From Streptomyces sp. A 4/2 (GTDB lineage Bacteria > Actinomycetota > Actinomycetes > Streptomycetales > Streptomycetaceae): a stretch of 41,077 nt of DNA. A model generated the notes under the pieces. The model searched no databases, was not told the DNA's origin, and saw only the letters and a list, made by a program, of their open reading frames with translations. Made by a program: the position numbers and the translations under genes. The stretch covers positions 1 to 41,077 of the forward strand of contig NZ_CALNVW010000013.1 in NCBI RefSeq assembly GCF_940670765.1, given 5' to 3'. Below are positions 23,584-33,700 of the stretch, one piece after another (within the stretch, counting starts at the first letter, position 1; each line of letters opens with the position of its first letter).

Positions 23584-23796
23584 GTGCCGGGCGCTCAGGG
23601 CGCGGGGAGGGGGGAGGTCCGTGCCGCATGCCTCCTCGTGGTGGTTGGCGTGCTCCTCGCCGCAACGGCAGTATTCGTTCCTCGGTGGTGGAGAGAAACC
23701 GGCAGGTCGTCTCTCATTTCGATCAGGGTCGAACCCCGCGATGACGCTCCGCCACCTTCCGTTTCAGCTCGCCGGTGGCACTTGGGGGCCGGATAG
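23584..23796 (+). CDS. Possible small membrane protein
   Basis: A 70-codon open frame from GTG 23584. It has one strong hydrophobic segment, ACLLVVVGVLLAATAVFV, followed by a charged tail (PRWWRETGRSS...). It looks like a single-pass membrane protein, but the ribosome site is unclear, another frame overlaps it, and codon bias is weak evidence at this length. The rest of the gap 23506-23873 shows nothing else convincing. Confidence 0.25.
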   Translation: MPGAQGAGRGEVRAACLLVVVGVLLAATAVFVPRWWRETGRSSLISIRVEPRDDAPPPSVSARRWHLGAG

Positions 23797-23873
23797 GGGC
23801 GAGCCGTGATGCGCGAAGATTTCTTAGTCCGAGTCGCCTGATCAGATTCCCTGGGCGCCGCCTCATCTGCTGT

Positions 23874-24065
23874 CTACAGCAAGTGATCCGCCTTGCCCGC
23901 CTTGATGTCTCGGATCATGGTGCGAAGGGCTTCCGCGCTGTCGGTGATGTAGCGGGATTCGTCGCCGCGGACGGCTATGTAGCCGTTGCCGTCGGCGTCG
24001 GTGCCGAGTCGGAAGCAGTTTGCGCCTTCGCCGCAGAAGGGGCTTTCCCAGTTGATCTCGGGCAT
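23874..24065 (-). CDS. 63-residue DUF397-like small protein, copy 2
   Basis: The intact partner of the HTH regulator just upstream. Its ATG at 24065 lies 14 bases past that gene's stop, and AGGAG overlaps the stop codon. It differs from copy 1 at about 11 residues, mostly in the first half. The shared AVRGDES-YITDS-EALRTMI and the identical ending DIKAGKADHLL mark the conserved core. In related loci the regulator and small protein act as an antagonistic pair in development. This is known of the family but not shown here. Confidence 0.85.
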   Translation of the reverse strand: MPEINWESPFCGEGANCFRLGTDADGNGYIAVRGDESRYITDSAEALRTMIRDIKAGKADHLL

Positions 24066-24079
24066 GTTCTGTCCGGCTC

Positions 24080-24931
24080 CTAGAGTTGTCGGGCGAGATT
24101 GCTGATGAATGTGCGCGATTCCGCCGGTGCCAGTGCGCGTGTCTGCAACGCGTCGAGCTGGGCCCTGTACTTGGCGAGCTGTATGTCCGTGTCCAGGAAT
24201 TCCGGCCCGTGGGTGGCGTCGAGTTCGACCACGTCGAGCGCGGGTACGGAGGCCGAGGCGTAGACGACGGACTGCCCGGCGCCGGGGAAGCCGCCTTCCT
24301 TGAACGGGATGACACGCACCACGATGTGCTGTCGCTCGGACAGCTCCAGGATGTGGGCCAGCTGTGCACGGATCGTGGCCGTGCCGCCGAACTCGATCCG
24401 CAGGGCCGCTTCATGGATGATCACGTCGACGGTCGGTGGGTCCGGACATTCCAGGACCTGCCTGCGGTCCATGCGGTGCATCAACCGTGCGTCGAGATCG
24501 GAATCCGTCAGTCGGGGAATGACATGCCCGAAGACCGCGCGGGCGTACGCCTCCGTCTGGAGCAGTCCGGGCAGGTGGATGGTCACGGCGATACGGAGGG
24601 CCACCGCGTGCCACTCCAGCTCGGCGATGTCCAGTAACGCGCAGGGGAGTTGTCCCCGGTACGTGTCCCACCAGCCCTTGCCGCGCTCGCTCGCCATGGC
24701 GGCCAGAGCGTCGATGAACGCCTGGTCGGGGCAGCCGTAGTTGCCCGCCAGGGTGCGTACCCGTGCGGCGCTGATCCCGGATCGGCCGGATTCCATATTC
24801 GGAATGTTGGTGCGGGGCACGTCGAGCAGACCGGCAGCGTATCCGGTGCTCATGCCCGCCGCGAGGCGCATCTTGCGCAGCTCCGCACCGAGTCGCTTCT
24901 GGCGCGCGGTGGGGGTGCTCCTTGGCGGCAT
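24080..24931 (-). CDS. Scr1/DUF5753-type helix-turn-helix regulator
   Basis: A 283-residue regulator. The N-terminal XRE-type HTH (about residues 12-68) contains LGAELRKMRLAAGMSTGYAA and VPRTNIPNMESGRSGISAAR. A DUF5753 domain (about 95-283) contains LLQTEAYARAVFG, VIIHEAALRIEFGG and HILELSERQHIVVRVIPFKE. Streptomyces genomes carry many such regulators beside DUF397-like genes. ATG 24931 opens a divergent promoter region shared with the HATPase-like gene, where a perfect 12-bp palindrome is a likely autoregulatory site. Confidence 0.9.
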   Translation of the reverse strand: MPPRSTPTARQKRLGAELRKMRLAAGMSTGYAAGLLDVPRTNIPNMESGRSGISAARVRTLAGNYGCPDQAFIDALAAMASERGKGWWDTYRGQLPCALLDIAELEWHAVALRIAVTIHLPGLLQTEAYARAVFGHVIPRLTDSDLDARLMHRMDRRQVLECPDPPTVDVIIHEAALRIEFGGTATIRAQLAHILELSERQHIVVRVIPFKEGGFPGAGQSVVYASASVPALDVVELDATHGPEFLDTDIQLAKYRAQLDALQTRALAPAESRTFISNLARQL

Positions 24932-25008
24932 GAGTCCTCGCTCTCGAACCGGGTACCGGGCTCAGTCTGCCCCGGGCGCGAGCGATCGGTCCACACTGGC
25001 GGTTTCGC

Positions 25009-25039
25009 AGAACGTAGTACATGTACTCCCGAATGTTCT
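25009..25039. promoter_or_regulatory. Palindrome in divergent regulator promoter
   Basis: AGTACATGTACT (25016-25027) is a perfect 12-bp palindrome, flanked by AGAAC (25009-25013) and GTTCT (25035-25039) as an outer inverted pair. It lies between the HTH gene (minus) and the HATPase-like gene (plus), 78 bp upstream of the former and 163 bp upstream of the latter. It is a strong candidate operator for the HTH protein. Confidence 0.6.
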
Positions 25040-25189
25040 ACAGTCGGTAACGCACCGCTCACACACGGCGAGTTGGAAGTGCATCGCGCGAGCCTGCCCG
25101 CAGTCTCCTCCCCTGGGAGGGGTGGCCCCGCGTCAGGGAGACAGGACACCGACCGCGCCGAACCCTGCGTTCGAAGGAGCCGACTGATC

Positions 25190-25654
25190 ATGTTCGCAAC
25201 CACTGTTACGCCATGTCCCGCGCCGCCCACGCCCGAAGGTGAGGTGCCGGCCCTTGCGTACAGCCTCACGCTGCCCGCCGCACCGCGCAGTGCCGCCGTT
25301 GCGCGGCTGGCGGCGCGGGCCGTGCTCGAGGCGCATCGGCTCGGGGCGGTGGCCGACTCCGTTGTTCTCGCGGTGAGTGAACTCACCGCGTGTGCAAGCC
25401 GGTTCGCGCCGGAGGGGCAGGTTCATCTGTCGCTCCGCTACCGGGACGGCGCCGTTCGTATCGTCAGTTACGACGCGCATCCGCGGCACCCCCATCCCCG
25501 GCTCGCCGCCGTCTGCGACGCCCGGCGTCGGGGCGCGCTGCGGGTGGTGGCCCGTCTGGTCAGGGCCGAGGGCGGGAGCTGGGGGACGGGGGCGGCGGAC
25601 GAGCCCGGGGGAGGTACCCGGATGTGGGTGGTGCTGCCTTGCGTGGCGGATTAG
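25190..25654 (+). CDS. HATPase-like (anti-sigma type) protein with degenerate ATP site
   Basis: A 154-residue member of the small ATP-binding proteins (HATPase_c_2, RsbW/SpoIIAB-like) that often sit beside Scr1/DUF397 loci. The fold is recognisable in LTLPAAPRSAAVARLAARAV, VVLAVSELTACASRF and LRYRDGAVRIVSYDAH. The N-box normally reads SELVTNA. Here the Asn that binds magnesium-ATP is replaced (SELTACA), and the G-box region (RRGALRVVARLVRAEGGSWG) lacks the usual glycine pattern. It may have lost kinase activity and act by binding. ATG 25190 has AGGAG about 10 bases upstream. It ends 4 bases from the convergent next gene. Confidence 0.8.
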   Translation: MFATTVTPCPAPPTPEGEVPALAYSLTLPAAPRSAAVARLAARAVLEAHRLGAVADSVVLAVSELTACASRFAPEGQVHLSLRYRDGAVRIVSYDAHPRHPHPRLAAVCDARRRGALRVVARLVRAEGGSWGTGAADEPGGGTRMWVVLPCVAD

Positions 25655-25658
25655 CGCC

Positions 25659-27326
25659 CTATTTGGTGCACTCCACCCGGATCGGCGCGGCGGCGTTGTG
25701 GGCGTTCTTCCGTGACGACGAGCTCCAGTCGTCACCACGGTCGTGCATCTTGACGCTCAGCACGCCGCTGTTGATCTTGTACGAGGGGGCTGCGATCCAC
25801 TGGCCACGGTGACTCACCTGGGTGATCGTGAAGTGGCCGAGCTGGGTGGAGCCTGCTGTGCTCGTGCCGTCGTGGACGGTGTAGTACGTGGGCTGGCCGC
25901 CGACGTGTCCGACGTTGCTGTCGTTCGGAATGAAGACGCTGACCTTGCAGCTGCCGGACTTCACGTCACCGGTCCGGAAGTTCCAGACGGCCCAGTTGCT
26001 GCTGTCGTCGGAGTCACCCGACATGGGAATCGAGCGGTACCAGCCCTCGCAGCCACCTGAGGCGTACGAACCGTCGTGCGTCGTCCAGCCCTCCTGACCG
26101 TCCGTGTACTTCCCGTGCTCGGTGTAGGTGACCGCACTGCTGGAGCAGTGCATGCCGCCGACCGCCGAGAAGAGCACGGTCGGGGAGGACGACACCTTCT
26201 TCGGCGTCGCGGGGCTGCCGTTGCCCGTCGAGGAGTTCGTCTTCGTGTCGGTCTGCTTGCCGGAGTCCGAGCCGGAGTCGGAACCCGTCTTGGTCGACGT
26301 GGTCTTGCCGCCCGTCTTGCCCTTCGGGGTCTTGTCGCCCGCCTTGGTATCGGCGGGCAGGTCGCCGCCGCCGACGTTGTCCGCCGACGCGGCTTCGGTG
26401 ATGGGCGGGGCGTTCACGCCGCCCGCCGTTCCCCCCGTGGTGCCGGATCCCTTCGAACTGCCCTTGCCCAGCGGGGCCTTGGAGGCATCCGCCTGAGGTA
26501 CGTAGCCGTCCGCACCCGGGGCGGGGTCCGTGTATCCGGCGGCGTTGTTCCTGTTGTTGTGCTGGGGACCGTCCCCGCCGGTCGACGAGGCGACGACGAA
26601 CGGGAGGGACAGCAGCACCACGCCCCCGATCGCGGCAGCGGCGACCATCGGCCGGGACACCTTGCCGGGTGCTGACTTCTCTTCCGCCGCGCCGGTGCCT
26701 TCGGGGCCGTTGCCCGCACCGTCGACGGTGGTGACGGCCTCGGAGGCGGTACGGGTACGCGTACGGGTCCGGGTGAGGGTGCCGAGGACGGCGGTGAGTC
26801 CCGCTATCCCACGGGGAGTTGCGGCTGCCGCCGTGGCGGTCGCGGTGGCTGCGACTGGCTCGGCGGCGAGGGGGGCCGTGGTCTCCGGCTCGGTGGCGGC
26901 CGGTTCCGAAACGGCTTCCGAAACGGCTTCCGAAGCGGCTTCCGGAGCAGGTTCCGGAGTCGGCTCGGGCTTCTCGGCCTTCTGCTTCTCGGCCGCCATC
27001 GGCTCGGGTGCCGATTCGAGTGTCGGTGCCTTGCTCTCCGTCGCGCGGGCGGCGTCAGGAACCTCCGCGCCGATCACGCCACCGGCGAGCGTCGCGGCGA
27101 CGCCCTTCGGTGAACTACTCCGGGATTCCGTCACCTTGGCGGCGCCTGCCCCGGATCCCGAGGTGGTCGCAGGAGCCGCGGGAGCCGCAGGAGCCGTAGT
27201 GGTGGACTTCGCTGCCTCGGCCCCAGCCTTCTTCTCGTTCTCCGTACTCGCTCCCGGCGCCGCCTCTTCCGACGTCTCCGCAGCAGCGGACACCTCGCTG
27301 TTCGACTCGGGTTCCGTGTGTGCCAT
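25659..27326 (-). CDS. Single-pass membrane protein with golvesin-like extracellular domain
   Basis: 555 residues from ATG 27326 (GAGG upstream). Residues 1-225 are cytoplasmic and highly biased: Ala/Glu/Pro/Thr-rich, with EAVSEAVSEP repeats and a TRTRTRTRT run near 185. One membrane helix (about 226-247, PMVAAAAIGGVVLLSLPFVV) has no signal peptide before it. The outside carries a Gly/Ser/Thr/Lys linker (about 250-375) and a C-terminal domain (about 378-555) with four cysteines (GMHC, GGCEGW, SGSC, VECTK) and the pattern SNVGHVGGQPTYYTVHDG, typical of golvesin C-terminal-like (adhesin) domains. It lies 80 bp downstream of the giant gene on the same strand, so the two are probably cotranscribed, and this protein may display or anchor the giant product. 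Confidence 0.8.
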   Translation of the reverse strand: MAHTEPESNSEVSAAAETSEEAAPGASTENEKKAGAEAAKSTTTAPAAPAAPATTSGSGAGAAKVTESRSSSPKGVAATLAGGVIGAEVPDAARATESKAPTLESAPEPMAAEKQKAEKPEPTPEPAPEAASEAVSEAVSEPAATEPETTAPLAAEPVAATATATAAAATPRGIAGLTAVLGTLTRTRTRTRTASEAVTTVDGAGNGPEGTGAAEEKSAPGKVSRPMVAAAAIGGVVLLSLPFVVASSTGGDGPQHNNRNNAAGYTDPAPGADGYVPQADASKAPLGKGSSKGSGTTGGTAGGVNAPPITEAASADNVGGGDLPADTKAGDKTPKGKTGGKTTSTKTGSDSGSDSGKQTDTKTNSSTGNGSPATPKKVSSSPTVLFSAVGGMHCSSSAVTYTEHGKYTDGQEGWTTHDGSYASGGCEGWYRSIPMSGDSDDSSNWAVWNFRTGDVKSGSCKVSVFIPNDSNVGHVGGQPTYYTVHDGTSTAGSTQLGHFTITQVSHRGQWIAAPSYKINSGVLSVKMHDRGDDWSSSSRKNAHNAAAPIRVECTK

Positions 27327-27406
27327 GGCCACCTCGCCTCTCCTGCTTCTCGTACTGCTCGTGTGCGTCAGCCGGGTGCATCGCCCGTGTGCGCCGGTCG
27401 TGGGTG

Positions 27407-30400
27407 TCAGTCGTTGCCGGACAGTGCGGCGAAGATCTCCGTGGACAGTGTCACGGGTGGGCCGTCCTCCTGGGACACGCCCCCCTCGTAATCGTCGTCC
27501 AGTATCTCCAGTTGGCTCTTGATGTGCTTCTCGCGTCTGGTCAGTTCCTCCGCCAGCCTCGGGGGCAGCGGCCCCGACATCCTGGCGAGTTCCACCGCGA
27601 GGAGTAGATCGGCATGTCCCACTCCGTCCGCGCGCAGATTGAAGCCCGCAGGCACCTGATCGGTGCCGCCGTTCGTCTTCCTGTGCCAGTGCCCCACCAA
27701 CTCTCGCAGGCGCTGATCCGTGAAGATGTCCAGGGGCAGGTGCGACACACCGGACCAATTCATGAAGGAGTGGAACCTCTTCTCCGCGAGGGTGGGTTCG
27801 TTACCCAGCAGCTCGTCGGCGAGGGCGTTGAACCGATCCTGCTCGCGGGCGAGGCGGACATCCTCCCGCCTCTCGCGCTCGCTGACCAGGTAGTCGTGCC
27901 CCATGGCCTCAGGCGAAAGGGGCCGCTGCCAGAAGGACTTGTCCCTGCCCAGGTTGGCAACGTCTTCCGGGCGCACATGGAGGGCGTCCGCCACCCGTGT
28001 CAGATAGCGCGGGTGCACGCCCAGCGCGTTGGCCTGGACTTCCGTACTGGGCTGAATGTACGGCAGCGGCTGGGTGCGCGAGTCGCTGTACAGCCTCTTG
28101 GCCTCGGCCAGATTCATGCCGACCACGTGGGACATGGTGAGCTGCCTGGTGCGCAGATGCGACGAGAAGTGCCACCAGTCGAAGAGCGGCGCATTGAGCT
28201 CCGTCATCCGGCGGACGAACGCGTTTGTGGGTCCGGCCTCCAGCCGGGCGGCCAGCTGATGGAGTGCGTCGAGGGCTGGGCGGAGAGGGGCGTGGCCCTG
28301 CAGGGCGACCTCGATGCTGCCGAGGGCGGTGGGGTGCAACCCGAGGGCCTTGGCTGCCGCGGCTGCGCGCTCGGTGCCGATGCCGGTGCCGATGCCGGTG
28401 CCCGCGTTCTCGTTCCCGCCTGTATGCGTGTTCGTGTTCGTGTTCGTGTTCGTGAGCGGGACGGGCGGCTGCTGGCTTCTGTGCTGGGCCAGCAATCCCT
28501 TTACGCCCGGCTCTTCGAGCACCCCGGCCAGGGTGTTGCGGTGGAGTGAGGTCGTTACGTCCGACTGCCAGACCGGGTGCTGCTCGTGGTGCGGCTGTCC
28601 TTGCGGGGTCTGCCACCCGGCCAGTGTCTGCGGTACCGGCGGCAGCCGGTCGGCGAGGTAGAGCAGGACGTTGCTCAGACCCGACGGTCGGGTGGTGTCG
28701 ACCGCCAGCAGATCCATCAGGGTGCTCATGTCCGATTCGCCCCTCATGATGGAGTACACCTCGGAGTGGGGCGGGAGCCCCGTCTCCGGGCCCGTCGGAG
28801 AGAGTTCTACGTCGAAGCTGACCCAGCTCAGTTCGCGGCGCCGGTACGGGTCGGGCTGGCTGAGTGAGGCGGCCAGTTGCTTACGCACCTCCGGCAGCTG
28901 CTGGTCGACCAGTCGGCTGTGTTCCTCCGGGCTCAGCTGTGGGTGCCGCAGGAGCCGGGTGATACGCGTCCCCAGGGTGCCGTCCCCGTGGATCACCCGC
29001 TGGATATTGAAATTTGCCCAGGTGAGATCTGGTTTGTGCACGGAGGCAGATACGGGGGCGGTGACCGCGATCACTTCGGAAAGGCGTGGCCAGAGCGGGG
29101 GTTGGTCCGCCGAGGGCCGGATCCACAGGTGCTCGCCGTCGCGGACGTGGCCGTGCATGCGTACGTCGTTGTACACGCCCTCCCAGAGGTAGCCGCCCTC
29201 CGGGACCTCCACCCACGAACCGTTGGCGAACGCGTTGCGGTGGGCCACGACGATCGCCTCCCAGAGCTGGTGCGTCGACCAGTGGGAGGGGAAGAGCAGT
29301 TGGCCGACGGCTGCCATCCCGTCGGAGCCGAGCACGGTCCCGTTCTCACGGTCGCCGGGCTGCCATGCGAAGGGCGGTGGGGCGTTGTTGGCGGCGGCCT
29401 GTGCCGTGTGACCCTGCAGGTTCGGGTCCTTGAACCAGATGGTGGCCCACTGGGTGCCGTTCGGGTGGGCGGTCCACAGCTGCTGGATGTTGACGCCCTG
29501 GTCCAACTGCGCTGCGGTCCCGCCCGTCCCGGGCAGTGCGTAGTGGACGCCGGTCCTGTGGTGGGTGGAGCCGTACGTCACGAAATGCAGCGCGCCCTCC
29601 CCGAGCGCCGGTTCGGCGGGGGACCCGGGCATGGGGGCGAGATATTGCCAATGGTCAGGCATTTCTGGACGCGCCGGAATTTCGAGGTGGCGGGGTGCGT
29701 CGAGCCCGGCCTGGTCGGGGTGGGGAGCGAAGTCGGTGACGGTGCCCGTGCCGTCGACGGTGCCCTTGATCCGTACGCCCTGGTACTCGCCGGTGAAGTG
29801 GTAGTTCCCCGGCTCGATGCCGGGGGTGTGCTTGGTGGGTACGAGACCGCCGGTGGCCTGTTCGTGCAGATACACCTGGCGTACGGCGTACAGCGTCTCT
29901 TCGAGGGTCCAGTGGTCCGGGAAGACGGTTCGCACGCTGCCGTCGGGGTGGGTGCCCGCCTGGTAGGTGCCGTTCGGGTTGCGCTCGCCGGTGGCTACCG
30001 GGCGGGGCCGGTCGGCGGCGCCGTGCGGGGCGAGCAGGCCGACGGTTCCGGTGCGGGGGTAGCCGCGCAGGACCCGTTCCCGCACGTCGAGCGGGATGCG
30101 GACGGTGGGCTGCGGCGTGTCCCGCAGCGCCGCTCCGATCGCGGTGCCCAGCACCAGGAGGTCGCGGGGCATGATCCGCAGATACGGCGACGACGTCACC
30201 GGGATCGGGAAGTTCTGGTCGACCACGGACCGGCCGAAGAGCGGGTCGGTGTAGGCGGCGCCCATCAGCGCGTGCTCGTCGTAGACCGGCCAGTGTGCTC
30301 GTCCCTGCATGGGATCCCGGTAGTAGTCCTGCAGGCCCAGGAGGTGGCCGATCTCGTGGGGCGGCATGACCGGGTCGGATGTGAGCTTCTCCACGGAGAG

Positions 30401-30779
30401 GTACCAGTTCGCGTCGTTGCTCCGGCCCATGCCATCGGGGTCGGGGTGCAGCGCGATGGTGTGGTGCGCCAGCTCGGGGGTGTCGACGAACTCGGCCGCC
30501 ACCCGCAGCAGATCGCCGTTCGGCAGTCGGTGGTCCGGGTCGTTGTAGTACTTCTGGAGGCCGCTGTTCGCCGAGGCCTTGGTGGCCTGGAGGAGTTCGG
30601 GGGTGACACCGTCCTTGACGTCCAGGTGGATGCGTACGGTGATCTTCGTCTCGGCGACACCGCCCTGCACCTCGGTGCGCTCGGCGCTGAACCGGCGACG
30701 CCTGATGGGTCCCGTGTAGCCCGCGCTGTTCAGGAACTCCGGGGAGGGTCGGCGGATCTCGGCTCGGTGGGTGACGGGG
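27407..30779 (-). repeat. Module 3 of giant protein (C-terminal)
   Basis: The last module. Its protease motif is HEIGHLLGLQDYYRD (30344-30358), with Met-turn HALMG. It differs more from the others: the domain start reads RRRRFSAERTEV and the third ligand Asp is kept. EndoU-like regions centre near 29900-29930 (VFPDHWT) and 29250-29300 (LFPSHWS). It ends after the helical domain with a short acidic tail and no Pro-rich linker. Confidence 0.8.
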
Positions 30780-33700
30780 GCATGCAGGGGGGCAAGGGGC
30801 GGCGGTGGTGCGGAGGCCGACCGGCCCCGGGTGACGGGGGGCTGCGGGGTGTCGGGGGCATGTGGGACGGCGGAGGCAGGCAGGGGGGCAAGGAGCGGCG
30901 GTGGTGCGGAGGCCGACCGGCCCCGGGTGACGGGGGGCTGCGGGGTGTCGGGGGCATGCGGGACAGCGGGTGCATGCACGGGGGCAGGGAGCGGCGGCGG
31001 TGCGGAGGCCGACCGGCCCCGGGTGGTGGGTCGCTGCGGGGTGACGGGGGTCTGCGGGGGGTTTACCGGGCTCTGCGAGAGGACGGTGGGCGGGGACTGA
31101 TGAGGCCGGTGCGGGGCGGCGGACTGCTGGGCCGGGTGCGGGGCCGTGGGCGGCGTCACGGGCAGGCCGGCGTTCTGGGACAGGCCTCCCACGTACTGCG
31201 CATCCAACTGCGTCCGCCGGTCCCGGACGCGCTGCTCGTAGGTGTCCAGGGCCTCCTCCCGGGCCGGGTCCAGCACCGGCGCCGACTTGTCGGCCAGGTG
31301 CATCAGATCGGCATACTGCTCCCGCTCCGCGCGCGGGTCGTAATCGTCGGGCACCTGGTTGGTCCCGTCGTTCGTTTCCACCCGCCAGTGCTCCACCAGC
31401 TCTTGCAGGCGCTGGTCGGTGAAGATGTGCAGACCCTCGCTCGCGACGTCGGACCAGTGCATGAAGGAGCGGAACCTGGCGTCCGCGAGGGCGGGGTTGC
31501 TGCCCAGCAGTTTGTCGGCGACCGCGTTGAGCCGTGTGTAGCTACGGGCGAAGCGGGCATCCTCCAGCGTCTGGTGGTTGTCGAGCCCGTAGTTCCGCGC
31601 CAGGGCCTCAGGGGTGTGGGGCTGCTGCCGGAAGGTCTCGTACTCGCCCAGATCGAGGACATCTGACGGGTGCAGGTGGAGGGCGTCGGCCAGCCGTTCC
31701 AGATAATTCGGGTGCATGTCCAGGGTGTAGGCGAAGAACCGCATGTCGTCCGAAACCCGCGGCATCGGTTGGGCGCGCGAGTCTGCGTACAGCTTCTTGG
31801 CCCTGGCCGGATCCATGGAGGCCACCTTGGACAGCGTGTGCCCCTTGGTGTGCAGATACGACGAGAAGTGCGACCACTCGGAGAGCGGCACACCCACTTC
31901 CGTCATCTGTTTCACGAGCTGGCGCGTGGACTTCCCGACGCCCAGTCGGGCGGCCAGCTGGTTGAGTGAGTCGATGGCCGTGTGGAGGGGGGTGGACCCC
32001 TGCAGGGCGGCCGTGATGCTGGTGAGGTCGGAGGGCCGCAGTTTGAGGAACCCGGCCGCCGCCGCCAGGCGATGGGGGCTTACGACCGTGTCCGTGTCGG
32101 TGCGCGTGAGCGGGCTGGAGGGTTCCTGGCCCCGGTGCTGCGCCAACAGCGCCCGTACGCCGGGCTCGTCGAGCAGCCCGGCCGGGGTGTTGCGGTGCAC
32201 GGAAGTCGTCACGTCCGACTCCCAGACCGATTTCAGGACCGGGCTCTGCTCGTGCTGCGGCTGCCCCTGCGGGCCCTGCCAGTCGGCCGGCCGCTCCGAC
32301 AGCGGCGGCAGCATGCCTCGCACGCTTTGCAGGAGGGCGTCCATGCCCGCTTCGTCGATGGAGTCGACCGGCATCAGGTCCGACAGGAGGGAGCTCAGGT
32401 CCCCGTTGTTCTGCGCGATCTTGACCAGCTCGGAGTCGTCCCCGAGTTCCATCGCCGGATCTTCGGTCGGTGACAGTTCTATGTCGAAGGTGACCAGGTT
32501 CAGCTCGCGGTGTCTGTACGGGGAGAGCCGATTGAAGTCGTCGGCCAGCTGCTCACGCAGGTCCGGCAGCATCTCGTCGCGCAGGTATTCGTGGAACTCG
32601 TCTGCCAGCGGGGGATGTTCCAGGACCCGGGTGATGCGGAGCCCCAGGGTGCCGTCCTCGTGGATCACCCGCTGGACGTGGAACGGCAGCGACCCGCCAC
32701 CCGGTTTGGGCAGCTGAACAGGTACGGGATCGGTGACCGCGAGCACCTTGGCAGACACGGCCGAGATCAGCGGTTGGTCCGTCGAGGGCCGGGCCCACAG
32801 GTGTTCGCCGTCGCGGACGTGGCCGTGCATGCGTACGCCGTCGTGCACGCCCTCCCAGAGGTAGCCGCCCTCCGGGACCTCCACCCACGAACCGGCGTTG
32901 CGCGCGGTGCGGTGGGCTCCGGCTATCGCGTCCCGGAGAGTGGGCAGCGACCAGTGGTGGGGGAAGAGAAGCTGACCGGCGGCGGTCATGCCGTCGGGGT
33001 TGAATACGGTCCCGTTCTCCCGGTCGCCCTGATGCCATTCGAGAGGCGGTAGGGCGTTGTTGGCGGCAGCCTTTGCCGTCAGCCCCCGCAGGTTCGGGTC
33101 CTTGAACAGGACCGTGGCCCACTGGGTGCCGTTCGGGTGCGCGGGCCACAGCGATTCGATGTGGACGCCGTGCTTGCGCTGCGCGAAGGTCCCGGTCTTG
33201 TCCGGCAGCGCGAAGTGGACGCCGGTCCTGTTGGCGGTGGAGCCGTAGGTCAGGTAGCGCAGTACGACGTCCCCGAAGGCGGGATCGGCGTCGGGGCGGC
33301 GGGGCGACGGCGGTTCGAGGTGGGTGGGGGGCAGCAGCCCGCTCTGGTCGGGGTGGGGGGCGAAGTCGAGGATGGTGCCGGTGGTGTCGGCGGTGCCCTT
33401 GATGCGGACGCCCTGGTAGACGCCGTCGAAGGTCTGGCGTGTGGAGCGGTCGGGGACGGTGGTCAGGCTGTTGGTCCTGACGTGGTCGAGGTAGACCTGG
33501 CGGGTCGCGTGCAGGACCTCTTCGAGGCTCCAGTGGTCGGGGAACATGGTCCGGTCGCTGCCGTCGGGCAGTTTGCCCGCCTGGTAGGTGCCGTTGGGGT
33601 TGCGCGGTCCGGTGGGTTCGGGGCGGAACCTCCCGGCCGGGCCGCGCGGGGCGAGCAGGCCGTGGGTGCCGGTGGTGGCGCTGCCGCGCAGGACGCGGTC

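Noticed and set aside
23450..23809. Alternative plus-strand frame with a strong GGGGGGAGG before GTG
   Set aside because: The product is Pro/Ser/Trp-rich with no domain or helix, and the spacing to the start is only 3 bases. The overlapping frame at 23584 has at least a membrane-helix signal.
28877..31666. Plus-strand open frame of over 900 codons opposite module 3
   Set aside because: Shadow of the giant gene, without motifs or a plausible start.
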